Of a stretch of 64,000 nt of DNA, positions 33,509 to 42,024 are shown in pieces. Source of the stretch: Shewanella canadensis (GTDB lineage: Bacteria > Pseudomonadota > Gammaproteobacteria > Enterobacterales > Shewanellaceae); assembly GCF_003966225.1 (NCBI RefSeq), contig NZ_RXNU01000012.1:93271-157270 (forward strand), written 5' to 3'. Position 1 is the first letter of the stretch; each line of letters starts with the position of its first letter. A program made the translations under genes and the position numbers. The notes below the pieces were generated by a model, which was given only the letters and a program-made list of their open reading frames with translations, searched no databases and was not told the origin of the DNA.

Positions 33509-34384
33509 TTAACTTAGTAGCCTTCTTAATAGCTTTCTAAGAGAGCGGTTAGCCGAGGTTTCCATCGCAGTATGTTGAATAACGTCCACATTTGCCTGCC
33601 AACCAAGCTGCTCGAATTGCACCGGAACTCTACAGAGCTGTTTTTTGTTAATGGCATCCTCCGCTAAATGCAGTGGAAGCAGTGTCCAACCAAACCCTGA
33701 CTTTGCCAATTCCAGTAATACATAGTAGTTATCTGCATACCAAACATCGGGAGAGTGGGCTTGATTAAACCAGGTAACTTTTGAGCCCTGAGAGCCGATA
33801 ACCAGTTGTCTGTGCAGTTTCAAAATATCGACATGGGCGGCATCAGTTTGTGCCAGAGCATGTTTTGGGCTAACTAATAGCTCGAATTGAACCGTGCCCA
33901 GAGTTTCGAAGTCGAGCATCTCGGGATAGACATTTTCGCTGAACACCAGACCGGAAGTCGCTCGTTTATCGGCCACTAACTGAATAACGTCCTGGCTCGA
34001 TGCACAGAGAAACTCCAGTTGAAGTTGCGGGTGTTGTGCCTCCAGTTGTGGCAGAAGGTCGACCAACCCTGAGTAGGGGATCCCCTCATCGATAGCAAGA
34101 GTCAGTTTTAGCTCCTCCTCCGATTCTAATGCTTTTACCTGTTGATCCAAGCGTCTATGTTGCGCTATGACTGCTTTCGCCTGTGGCAGAAGCTTCTCTC
34201 CGGCCTTGGTGAGTTTTGGGTAACGTCCGCTTCTGTCAAATAACTGCAGGTCAGTGTCTATCTCCATATTCATGATATTTTGACTGACCGCTGATTGTAC
34301 TTTACCTAACTTTCTCGCGGCCGCAGAGAATGAGCCCGATTCAACGGTGGTGACGAATGAGGTGAGCTGTTCAATGGTAGACAT
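33509..34384 (-). CDS. LysR family transcriptional regulator
   Basis: About 291 residues from the ATG at 34384 (MSTIEQLTSFVTTVESGSF); the longer frame uses a TTG. N-terminal winged helix (SAAARKLGKVQSAVSQNIMNMEIDTDLQLFDRSGR) and a C-terminal effector domain with two alpha/beta lobes (LTLAIDEGIPY...). It is divergent from the PACE efflux gene, 85 bases apart; in other bacteria a LysR regulator next to a PACE gene controls it (AceR/AceI in Acinetobacter). The inducer is not known. Confidence 0.88.
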   Translation of the reverse strand: MSTIEQLTSFVTTVESGSFSAAARKLGKVQSAVSQNIMNMEIDTDLQLFDRSGRYPKLTKAGEKLLPQAKAVIAQHRRLDQQVKALESEEELKLTLAIDEGIPYSGLVDLLPQLEAQHPQLQLEFLCASSQDVIQLVADKRATSGLVFSENVYPEMLDFETLGTVQFELLVSPKHALAQTDAAHVDILKLHRQLVIGSQGSKVTWFNQAHSPDVWYADNYYVLLELAKSGFGWTLLPLHLAEDAINKKQLCRVPVQFEQLGWQANVDVIQHTAMETSANRSLRKLLRRLLS

Positions 34385-34468
34385 ATCAGTAATTGTGATG
34401 GTATCCAATTTTTAAGTATCTTACATCCAGATGATAATGGCTTCAAGTTAAGAGATTGGAGTATTGAT

Positions 34469-34879
34469 ATGAAAACCAGAGAGAGAGTATTTCACGCAAT
34501 TTTATTTGAAATAATAGCGTTGGCGATCGTGGTGCCCGCGGCCGCAATGTTCAGTGATAAAGACGCCTCTTCATTGGTTGCGGTGGGAGTGGGTTTAAGT
34601 GTTTACGCCGTAGTTTGGAATTATTTTTACAATATCTGGTTTGATAAGCAATTTGGTGCAGAGCGTTCATCACGTAGCTTGTTAATGAGGTTTGGACATA
34701 CCCTTGGCTTCGAAGGTGGGATCATTTTTGTCACTGTGCCTTTGGTTGCATGGTTTTTAGGGATAAGTTTAACCGCAGCCCTGCTTCTTGAAGCGGCATT
34801 CTTAATATTTTTCTTTGTTTATGCGATTGTGTTTAACTGGTGTTATGACTATTTCAGAGCCCAGATGCAAATAGTATAA
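34469..34879 (+). CDS. PACE family efflux transporter
   Basis: A 136-residue membrane protein with four helices. It has the two tandem bacterial transmembrane pair (BTP) domains: RVFHAILFEIIALAIVVP...VWNYFYNIWFD and RFGHTLGFEGGIIFVTVPLVAWFL...YAIVFNWCYDYFR. The conserved acidic residue of helix 1 (E in HAILFEI) that couples proton flow is present. Members export chlorhexidine and other biocides, with natural substrates such as polyamines in AceI. Divergent LysR gene as in AceI/AceR. Confidence 0.88.
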   Translation: MKTRERVFHAILFEIIALAIVVPAAAMFSDKDASSLVAVGVGLSVYAVVWNYFYNIWFDKQFGAERSSRSLLMRFGHTLGFEGGIIFVTVPLVAWFLGISLTAALLLEAAFLIFFFVYAIVFNWCYDYFRAQMQIV

Positions 34880-35276
34880 ATCTGCGCTAATAGCCCTGAA
34901 ACCGGGGGAGAGTATTCTGCAGCGATGATTATTAAGTTTTTACTGCTTTAGCTTTGATAATTACGCAGACAGATATAAAATACTCTTCGGCCGCGGGAGG
35001 GGCAAAATAACACTATGTTGATAAGGGCGAGGAGTGACAGGCTGGCAAGTGTCACTGTCTATTGCGTATTTTCCTGTTAAACATTTTGCAATCCGCAAGA
35101 ATATTTCCTTTCCCTTTGTTAGTTCAGGCTACCCTTGCTGTTTCTGTTAAAATAAGTACTTAACATCGATAGAAAAATCATGAAGACAAGTATTTAAGTT
35201 GGCTTGTTCGGATATGATATAAATCTTTTAGTTTATAGTTTTAATTATTAACTATATAAGGCTGCGGGATAGAGTG
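34880..35276. other. 397-bp gap, possible long hairpin
   Basis: No gene. 34909-34986 has outer arms AGAGTATT / AATACTCT followed by CTGC / GCAG, an imperfect long-range inverted repeat that might be an mRNA end or a repeat relic. An AT-rich promoter region precedes the next gene. Confidence 0.4.
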
Positions 35277-35846
35277 ATGAAACAACTTATGCTCAGTTTT
35301 CTATGTATTGCAGGCATGACACTTAGTTTTTCGGCATTTAGCTTGAGCGATAGCGACCAAGATGGCGTTCCCGATATGAAGGATGCCTGTCCTGACACTC
35401 GCCCAGGTGCTCGGGTCGATGCCGCAGGGTGTGAGAAAAAGACCGAATTTGAAAGTATATGCTTAAGCACAACTGCTGGTGAAGTTTATCCTCCCAGTTG
35501 TAGTGAACTCAGTGAGTTGCCGCTGAATTTTGAGTTTGCTAAGGCTGAAGTGCTGTTTTCTCAGTGGAAAACCTTGGCAAGATTAAAGCAGTTTCTGCAA
35601 CGCTATGATGTGAACCTTTGCCTTCTGGGTTATACAGACGCTATGGGAAGTTTGGACTTAAACCAAAAGTTATCGGCTCAGCGAGCCACTGCTGTAAAGC
35701 AAATTTTGGTGGAGGATTATGGCTTTAGTGCTTCTCGTTTTATTGTAAAAGGGATGGGGAGTGAATCACCTGTTGCCAGCAATGAAAAGCCCGAGGGGAG
35801 AGCCTCAAATCGACGAGTCGAGTTTGTCGTAGATTTGAATAGATAG
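35277..35846 (+). CDS. OmpA family protein with thrombospondin type 3 repeat
   Basis: About 189 residues. Signal peptide (MLSFLCIAGMTLSFSAFS), one calcium-binding TSP3-type repeat (DSDQDGVPDMKDACPDT) and an OmpA C-terminal domain (about 75-190; LPLNFEFAKAEV... and LGYTDAMGS..LSAQRATAVKQILVEDYGFSASRFIVKGMGSESP, ending ASNRRVEFVVD). The OmpA domain binds peptidoglycan. There is no N-terminal barrel or lipobox, so it may be periplasmic or tethered through a partner. I use the ATG at 35277; a GTG stands just before it. Confidence 0.85.
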   Translation: MKQLMLSFLCIAGMTLSFSAFSLSDSDQDGVPDMKDACPDTRPGARVDAAGCEKKTEFESICLSTTAGEVYPPSCSELSELPLNFEFAKAEVLFSQWKTLARLKQFLQRYDVNLCLLGYTDAMGSLDLNQKLSAQRATAVKQILVEDYGFSASRFIVKGMGSESPVASNEKPEGRASNRRVEFVVDLNR

Positions 35847-35987
35847 TTGAGCTGGATAAACTTTGAACTATAGGCTTTTTGATTTATAGATAATTGAATT
35901 TGATTTATTAGATGATTAAATTTAAATCATCTAATAGAGTTTTGATATGTCCAAACGGTGTTTGGTTAATTTTTAGGGAGTTATTTA

Positions 35988-36812
35988 ATGGAAAACTTGG
36001 AAGGTTTGATCGAGCAAGCACCAGAGCTTATCGTGGCCTATGGAATGAAAATTATTTTTGCAATTGTCATCTTTCTTGTCGGTAAGTATCTGGCGGGTGT
36101 AGCTAAAAAAATATCAGATAAGTTAATGACTAAGCGAAAAATTGACCCAACTGTGGTCTCTTTCGTCTCTAATATTGCCTGGGCGTTGGTATTTGCGTTC
36201 ACGGTCGTTGCGACATTGGGACAGTTAGGCGTTCAAACTGCGTCTTTAGTCGCCGTAATTGGTGCCGCCGGTTTAGCCGTTGGCCTGGCGCTGCAGGGTT
36301 CACTGTCTAACTTTGCTTCTGGCGTCTTGATGGTACTGTTTCGTCCCTGTCGTGTGGGTGATTATGTGGATGCAGCAGGTATCTCGGGTACCGTCGATGA
36401 GATCACTATTTTCTCGACCAAGCTGTTAACACCGGACAATAAGCTGATTATTGCGCCTAACTCGGCGATGATGGATGGGACTATTGTTAACTATTCTGCC
36501 ATGGATACCCGTCGTGTCGACTTGGTGATAGGTGTGTCATACGATGCCAATTTAGCCGAAGCTAAGAAGGTATTGACTACAATCGTTGAGAATAACCAGT
36601 ACGTCTTAAAAGATCCTGCTTATACGATTGCTATCTCAGAGCTGGCCGATTCTTCGGTTAACTTTGTTGTACGTCCCTGGGTTAAGGGCAGTGATTATTG
36701 GCCTGCATATTTCGAACTGCTTGAGCAGATTAAACTCGCTCTCGATGAAGCCAATATCGGTATTCCATATCCACAGATGGATCTTCATCTGAAGGAGACG
36801 CCTTCAGTGTGA
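35988..36812 (+). CDS. mscS: small-conductance mechanosensitive channel MscS
   Basis: A 274-residue inner-membrane channel (E. coli MscS has 286). Three N-terminal helices; the pore helix TM3 reads VAVIGAAGLAVGLALQGSLSNFASGVLMVLFRPC, the glycine/alanine-packed helix typical of MscS, followed by the beta domain (VGDYVDAAGISGTVDEI) and the alpha/beta vestibule. It opens on membrane tension to release solutes during hypo-osmotic shock. GGGAG lies 8 bases before the ATG. Downstream is a perfect palindrome, probably its terminator, and then the hairpin array. Confidence 0.93.
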   Translation: MENLEGLIEQAPELIVAYGMKIIFAIVIFLVGKYLAGVAKKISDKLMTKRKIDPTVVSFVSNIAWALVFAFTVVATLGQLGVQTASLVAVIGAAGLAVGLALQGSLSNFASGVLMVLFRPCRVGDYVDAAGISGTVDEITIFSTKLLTPDNKLIIAPNSAMMDGTIVNYSAMDTRRVDLVIGVSYDANLAEAKKVLTTIVENNQYVLKDPAYTIAISELADSSVNFVVRPWVKGSDYWPAYFELLEQIKLALDEANIGIPYPQMDLHLKETPSV

Positions 36813-36844
36813 TCCGGTAGGGTTATCGGGTAAGCGTTAAGAAC

Positions 36845-36874
36845 AGATAAGGTCGGCATATGCCGACCTTATCT
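36845..36874. terminator. 30-bp perfect palindrome after mscS
   Basis: AGATAAGGTCGGCAT followed directly by its exact reverse complement. There is no long T-run (ATCT follows), so termination would be weak; it is also the first hairpin of the array to its right. Confidence 0.55.
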
Positions 36875-37326
36875 ATGTCTGGAACATTTATGCCTATTTG
36901 GCAGGGATGCACACTAATAGGCGTTATGTCTGGAACATTTATGTCGGTTTCCCAGGGAAGGATAGAAACCGGCTTTATGTCTGGAACATTTATGGAAGTC
37001 ACCCATGGCCTAAAATGTTCCCTGCATTTACAGGCATTCCCTCCATCCATGGAGGTCAGATAGGGAGAAAGTGACTTTCGTTGTGTCTGGAACACTTATG
37101 AAAGTCACCCATGGCCTAAAATGTTCCCTGCATTTACAGGCATTCCCTCCATCCATGGAGGTCAGATAGGGAGAAAGTGGCTTTCGCTATGTCTGGAACA
37201 TTTATGAAGTCCACCCATGGCCTAAAATGCTCCCTGCATTTACAGGCATTCCCTCCATCCATGGAGGTCAGATAGGGAGAAAGTGGCTTTCGCTATGTCT
37301 GGAACATTTGTGTCTGGCTTTTTTTT
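36874..37326 (+). repeat. array of six 19-bp repeats separated by covarying hairpins
   Basis: The unit TATGTCTGGAACATTTATG occurs at 36874, 36925, 36976, 37082 (two changes), 37188 and 37294 (one change). Every interval folds: arms GCCTATT/AATAGGC, GTCGGTTTC/GAAACCGGC, GGAAGTCAC/GTGACTTTC, GAAAGTCAC/GTGGCTTTC and GAAGTCCAC/GTGGCTTTC. The arms differ in sequence between intervals yet stay complementary, with G-U pairs as well as compensated changes. Intervals 1-2 are 32 bp, 3-5 are 87 bp and nearly identical to each other, their loop carrying a further CCTCCAT-CC-ATGGAGG hairpin. The array ends in T8 at 37319-37326. Confidence 0.85.
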
Positions 37327-37344
37327 GAATGCTTAAGGCTAACT

Positions 37345-37992
37345 TTAATGTGACGCGCCATCATGGCCGTGTTCGTATTGGTAATCAAACTTGGGCATGC
37401 CCCAGTGAAATTTAATCGCCAACATTCTGAAGCTGAAACCAAATGATAAGCAGATAGCTAAGTTGATCGACTCGGCTATTTCAAAAGACTTAAGGCCAAC
37501 ATATAGGCCCGCGGTTAGCAGTGCTACTAAGGCGTAAAGCTCTTTCTTGAAAATCAAAGGTACCTGGTTACACAAGATATCGCGGATCACGCCACCAAAT
37601 ACTCCGGTGACAACTCCCATGACGACAGCGACAACCGGGCTAAAACCTAACATTAAGGTTTTCTGGGCACCTATGATGGAAAATACGGCTAAGCCGAGTG
37701 CATCGATAGCCAGAAACAGCTTGGACAGATAACGCATTACCGGTGCGATTAATACGGTTAATAGCGAAGCAAACGCTATGGCTATCAGGTAATGTACGTT
37801 CTCGACCCATATTAGCGGGTAGTTACCCAGTAGCATGTCTCTTAGGGTTCCGCCGCCTATCGCGGTGGCGCAACCAATAATCACAACACCAAAAAGATCC
37901 ATCTGTTTTTTTCCGGCGGATAAGGCTCCCGTCATCGCTTCAGCAATGATACCGACAAGCCAGAGAAGGCTGATAAATTGAACTTCTTGCAT
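37345..37992 (-). CDS. TRIC (UPF0126) family cation channel
   Basis: A 215-residue membrane protein with about seven helices in two repeats. Repeat 1 has GVVIIGCATAIGGGTLRDMLLG and repeat 2 VAVVMGVVTGVFGGVIRDILCN; the GGG/GGxxRDxL kinks are the signature of the family (YadS/YicG, prokaryotic TRIC channels), which conduct K+ and Na+. Its role in bacteria is not known. It converges on the mscS hairpin array. The ATG at 37992 is followed by a typical short N-terminal tail (MQEVQFISLLWLVG). Confidence 0.88.
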   Translation of the reverse strand: MQEVQFISLLWLVGIIAEAMTGALSAGKKQMDLFGVVIIGCATAIGGGTLRDMLLGNYPLIWVENVHYLIAIAFASLLTVLIAPVMRYLSKLFLAIDALGLAVFSIIGAQKTLMLGFSPVVAVVMGVVTGVFGGVIRDILCNQVPLIFKKELYALVALLTAGLYVGLKSFEIAESINLAICLSFGFSFRMLAIKFHWGMPKFDYQYEHGHDGASH

Positions 37993-38341
37993 TGGAATAC
38001 GCCATCGTGAGAAAAGAGCAGAGATTTTGCACTAAAATCCCGGTGGTGGGAACTGACATTTTTTGTGTTTTGATATTAGTTTAACTAATCTATTTATGTA
38101 CGGCTTAATTGTTGATCTCTGTTGTGTCGCGGGCTCTAGAGGTTGCCGCGCCTATTATTGCTAATCACCAATGTTGTTACGTTGTTAAAATGCTTGTTTT
38201 GGTTTGATATGGTTGAAATTCACCCAAAATAACCTTGTTATATTTGATGCCAGCACTCTGCTCTTTTAACAGTAGCACCTTGTCAGCAGTAAGGTTAGTA
38301 TGCCTAATCTCGAAATATTTTATTTGTTGTAAAGGGGCCTG
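37993..38341. other. 349-bp intergenic region, nothing recognised
   Basis: Divergent promoters of the TRIC gene and the aldolase gene must lie here. I see no clear operator, repeat or RNA structure. Confidence 0.4.
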
Positions 38342-39352
38342 ATGATAGATTTTCGTAGCGATACCGTGACCATGCCGACAGAGGCGATGCGTAAAGCGAT
38401 GGCGACTGCCGAAGTTGGGGATGATGTTTATGGTGATGACCCAACAGTAAACCGTTTAGAGGCACAGGCTGCTGAAATGTATGGTTTCGATGGCGCCTTG
38501 TTTACCTCATCGGGTACACAAGCTAATTTGTTAGCCCTGATGTCACATTGTGACCGTGGTGATGAATATATCTGTGGTCAACAGGCACATAACTATAAAT
38601 TTGAAGGTGGCGGCGCCGCGGTGCTTGGTAGCATCCAACCTCAGCCCCTGAACAATCAAGCCGATGGCTCGATTTTACTGTCGGATATCAAAGGAGCAAT
38701 AAAGCCCGATGATGTGCATTTTGCCAATACGCGATTGGTGAGTTTAGAAAATACTATCGGCGGCAAGGTGCTTCCCCAGAGCTATATTGCCGAGGCGCAA
38801 CAGTTAGCTTTTAACCATGGGTTGAAAATTCACCTCGACGGGGCTCGAGTGGCTAATGCGGCCGTTGCCCAGAATATTGCGATTAGCGAGATCACTCAAT
38901 ATTTTGATTCTGTCTCTATCTGCTTATCTAAAGGCCTTTGTGCTCCGGTGGGATCTATCCTGTTGGGTGATGAACGCTTGATAGGTAAAGCGAGGCGCTG
39001 GCGTAAAATGTTAGGTGGCGGAATGCGTCAGGCTGGTATACTTGCTGCGGCAGCGGGTTTAGCTATAACGGATCAGGTTGAGCGCTTAGCCATCGATCAT
39101 GATAATGCCCGTTATCTTGCAGAGCAGCTGTCGACACTGACAGAGTTCAGAGTCGATATCCTATCGGTTCAGACAAATATGGTATTCGCACATGTAAATG
39201 ATGGCGTGGATATCGCGTCTCTCGCAATGAAACTAAAGCTGAGCGGCATCTTGATAAGCTCTGGTTCCACACTTAGGTTAGTGACTCATGCCGATATAAG
39301 TCGCGCCGATATTGATACCTTTATTGATGAACTTAAGCGTTATCTGAAATAG
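38342..39352 (+). CDS. ltaE: low-specificity L-threonine aldolase
   Basis: A 336-residue PLP enzyme of fold type I that splits L-threonine and L-allo-threonine into glycine and acetaldehyde. N-terminal IDFRSDTVTMPTEAMRKAM and VGDDVYGDDPTVNRLE are the family signature; TSSGTQANLLALM binds the cofactor phosphate, HLDGARVANA contains the Asp that contacts the pyridine ring, and SICLSKGLCAPVGS carries the Schiff-base lysine (about residue 200). AAGGGG stands 5 bases before the ATG. Alone, with a terminator. Confidence 0.95.
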   Translation: MIDFRSDTVTMPTEAMRKAMATAEVGDDVYGDDPTVNRLEAQAAEMYGFDGALFTSSGTQANLLALMSHCDRGDEYICGQQAHNYKFEGGGAAVLGSIQPQPLNNQADGSILLSDIKGAIKPDDVHFANTRLVSLENTIGGKVLPQSYIAEAQQLAFNHGLKIHLDGARVANAAVAQNIAISEITQYFDSVSICLSKGLCAPVGSILLGDERLIGKARRWRKMLGGGMRQAGILAAAAGLAITDQVERLAIDHDNARYLAEQLSTLTEFRVDILSVQTNMVFAHVNDGVDIASLAMKLKLSGILISSGSTLRLVTHADISRADIDTFIDELKRYLK

Positions 39353-39387
39353 CTTGGTCAGGCAATTTCCCCGATTGGTTTTATATG

Positions 39388-39415
39388 AAAAAAGTCTGCA
39401 TCGGCAGACTTTTTT
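39388..39415 (+). terminator. intrinsic terminator of ltaE
   Basis: AAAAAAGTCTGC-ATCG-GCAGACTTTTTT, perfect stem with T6; also usable on the minus strand. Confidence 0.9.
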
Positions 39416-39472
39416 ATTTGCAGGTCTGTGTATCTAAAGGCCAGTGTATGTCACGGCTAGTGTCTATAACGT

Positions 39473-40249
39473 TTAGTGAGCATGACTGCCTTGACCATCA
39501 GATAGCCGATTGCCATTACTGTCATAAAAACCTGAATTACCATGTTGGATAAATCCCTGAGTTATCATCTTAGCGATAAAAGGGTCTGATTCACTATCGC
39601 CGACATCGGCGAAATCCAAATCATTATAATCTCTGGTGAGGGCATCGAATTCGTTCTTGCTGATGGTGTTAGCCGAGATTAAGCGATAGGTTCTCCGTTG
39701 CTTGCCCTGCCCTAAGGTAAGTAGATAGGGGAGCGAAAGTGATGCTATCCACTCCAGCTCTATCTCTTGTCCATCTTGTTTGCCTCGGTATTTATTCACT
39801 GTAAAACATGAACGCCCGATACTCTCAGTCGGCTCTAGTTGTGATTTGAGCTTAGGCGATACTAAGTGGAAAAGTTGCTCAAGGTCATAGGTCATATTGA
39901 GAGAGCGGAGGTCGCTTGGCCGATAAGTGATTGAGCGCTGCTCCTGTGGAAAATAACGTACATATTCGCCATTTCTATCCCAAGCCTCAAACGCTATGGG
40001 GGATTTTTTGTAGATCACTCTATTCTGGCTTTTAATGAGTCGAATATCCCTATTGCTCACCTCACCGCCCGATTGAGGTTGGCCACTAAAAACGGCATAT
40101 CGGACATCTATGTTGTCAGAGGTTAACTCTTCGCACTCAAATGAAGACACTGGCGTTTGTTGTAGCTCTTGATCCTCCGTTGCTGAATGGGCAAGAGAGG
40201 GGAGGCTAATCGAAAACAATATCGCAGCGCCAAGTAAAGTGTACTTCAT
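39473..40249 (-). CDS. secreted hypothetical protein
   Basis: 258 residues with a signal peptide (MKYTLLGAAILFSISLPSLAHS). Two cysteines (FECEEL near 39 and RSCFTV near 150) could form a disulfide. The central part is rich in aromatic and charged beta-type sequence (VRYFPQEQRSITYRPSDLRSLNMTYD), somewhat like periplasmic lipoprotein-carrier folds, but I do not recognise a family. The C-terminus is glycine/asparagine-rich and ends GSHAH, which might bind metal. It lies downstream of the alkaline phosphatase pair on the same strand, 126 bases away, so a link to phosphate release is possible but unproven. Confidence 0.65.
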   Translation of the reverse strand: MKYTLLGAAILFSISLPSLAHSATEDQELQQTPVSSFECEELTSDNIDVRYAVFSGQPQSGGEVSNRDIRLIKSQNRVIYKKSPIAFEAWDRNGEYVRYFPQEQRSITYRPSDLRSLNMTYDLEQLFHLVSPKLKSQLEPTESIGRSCFTVNKYRGKQDGQEIELEWIASLSLPYLLTLGQGKQRRTYRLISANTISKNEFDALTRDYNDLDFADVGDSESDPFIAKMITQGFIQHGNSGFYDSNGNRLSDGQGSHAH

Positions 40250-40375
40250 GAAAACTCCACTACTTTTTTAAGGAAAAATAAAATCAAGGTCATCAAAACT
40301 CATCTTTGTGACCCTGATTGACTAAACCATATCTTTAAGTGCAATGATTTAGTTTGTTAATCTCTCTGTCGATAT

Positions 40376-42007
40376 TTACTGGGTCGCTTGTGCTTTTACC
40401 ACTAAGTTTGCCGCGTGATTCATCACATGGAAGATATGGTTTTGCTCTACCGTTCCCTGTATCAGGTGTGAGCCGGGACCGCTTGCGAATATCCCGACAT
40501 CTTCACCGGCGTGAGTTTCACTTTCTAATGGAATGAGCGCCTCTTGATGGAAACCGGCATTAAGCGTGTCGACATAGTTCAGATCCACCCGACCCGTCTG
40601 GATAGGGTAACCATAACGCTCATCGCCACCCGTGTTTAGGTTGGCAAACCCGCGTCCATTGGTATATCCAACGGAGGTATAGGGCAGGCCGTTAGAGTCC
40701 GTCGAGTTGGTGACTATCGGCAGGCCTGCAGAGTCGTTTCCTTTCACCAGACCGAGTATCGGGTTACCACGGGTTGGATAGCCCGCAATGGTAAATACAT
40801 GGCTGTGATCGGCGGTGACCATAAGCAGAGTATCTTTAGAGGAGGTCTTCTCCATCGCGACACGCACAGCTTCAGAGAGTGCAATGGTATCGTGAAGGGC
40901 TCTGGCTGCATTACCCGCATGGTGTGCATGATCGATTCGACCGGCTTCGATAATAAGCACAAAGCCTTTATCATTCTTCTTGAGAATGTCGATGGTTTTA
41001 GCCGTCATCTCGGCCAGTGAAGGTTCTCCCGTTACCCCTTGTGTCGTCCGGTCGTAGTCATACTCCATGTGGGATGAGTTGAACAGGCCAAGGGCATGGT
41101 CGGTCGTTGTTGGGTCTAGTGCCAGAAAACTGTCTCTGTCTTCAACGTAGGCCGCATTGGTGTATTTTGCCGTCCATTCTGCGGTGAGGTCTCGTGCATC
41201 TTTACGTTTACCTGTTTTACCTTCGCCGTCGATAACGGTATTTGGAATAAAGGCGCGTCGACCTCCCCCCATGACCACATTTATTCCAGTGCCGTAGCTA
41301 TAGTCTAATAGTTGAGCGGCAATATCTTTACATCCATTTGTTATCGCTTCAGCGGGTAGGTCGGCATCACTTTCCCAGTTGCGCTCCGGTGAGTGAGCAT
41401 AGGTCGCAGCTGGGGTTGCATGGGTGATTCTGGCGGTTGAGACTACCCCTGTCGATAAGCCGGCCATTGAAGCGAGCTCGAGTGAGGTCATCAGGTGCTG
41501 GCCCGAGGTTGAGCCGCAGTTTCCACGGATGACTCCCTCGGCCTGAGATATCACACCGACATCGGTTTTAACGCCTGTGACCATCGCCGTCATGGTACCG
41601 GCAGAATCCGGCGTTTGGCCATCGATATTGTAAGTCTTAGCCAGGCCGACATGGGGAAGGGTTTCAAAAGAGAGTGAGTTCTCCTCCCCCGTATCTCCTT
41701 TTAACTGCCCTTCAAGAATGCGCGCGGCGGTAATAGTGGAGATCCCCATACCATCACCAACGAACAATATGATGTTCTTAGCAGCGCCTGCTTGGTTGTT
41801 TACTTTGGTGTCGGCCGCTTTTGTTACGCGACGCTGGCCATCGATATACCACTCGTTAACGGCTGTCCAATCTTTACCATCACTGCCGTTACTACCATCG
41901 CTGCCATTGTTCCCATCGTTGCCGTTTACGCCATTGTCACCATCGCTGCCACATGCCGCCAGACCTAGTATTGCTGCCATAGACAGTACGAGTAATTTCT
42001 TATTCAT
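40376..42007 (-). CDS. alkaline phosphatase, lipoprotein with collagen-like linker
   Basis: 543 residues. Lipobox LAAC at C19, so it should be lipid-anchored. Residues 20-46 are nine G-X-Y triplets (GSDGDNGVNGNDGNNGSDGS and on), a collagen-like linker. The catalytic part is of the PhoA family: metal site FVGDGMG, nucleophile Ser135 in TPDSAGTMTAM, further ligands in EAGRIDHAHHAGN and TADHSHVF, and a C-terminal SETHAGEDVGIFA. It releases phosphate from organic esters outside the inner membrane. It is the second gene of a tandem pair, only 17 bases after its paralogue. Confidence 0.92.
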   Translation of the reverse strand: MNKKLLVLSMAAILGLAACGSDGDNGVNGNDGNNGSDGSNGSDGKDWTAVNEWYIDGQRRVTKAADTKVNNQAGAAKNIILFVGDGMGISTITAARILEGQLKGDTGEENSLSFETLPHVGLAKTYNIDGQTPDSAGTMTAMVTGVKTDVGVISQAEGVIRGNCGSTSGQHLMTSLELASMAGLSTGVVSTARITHATPAATYAHSPERNWESDADLPAEAITNGCKDIAAQLLDYSYGTGINVVMGGGRRAFIPNTVIDGEGKTGKRKDARDLTAEWTAKYTNAAYVEDRDSFLALDPTTTDHALGLFNSSHMEYDYDRTTQGVTGEPSLAEMTAKTIDILKKNDKGFVLIIEAGRIDHAHHAGNAARALHDTIALSEAVRVAMEKTSSKDTLLMVTADHSHVFTIAGYPTRGNPILGLVKGNDSAGLPIVTNSTDSNGLPYTSVGYTNGRGFANLNTGGDERYGYPIQTGRVDLNYVDTLNAGFHQEALIPLESETHAGEDVGIFASGPGSHLIQGTVEQNHIFHVMNHAANLVVKAQATQ

Positions 42008-42024
42008 TTTATTGCTCCAGAATT

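Noticed and set aside
36823..37095. Minus-strand ORF with repeated NVPDI and plus-strand ORF with repeated MSGTFM
   Set aside because: Both only reflect translation of the 19-bp DNA repeat; frames end inside the array and intervals are not multiples that keep a frame.
36874..37326. CRISPR array or integron attC sites
   Set aside because: Intervals are self-complementary and partly identical, unlike spacers; no cas genes, no integrase and no GTTRRRY core sites.
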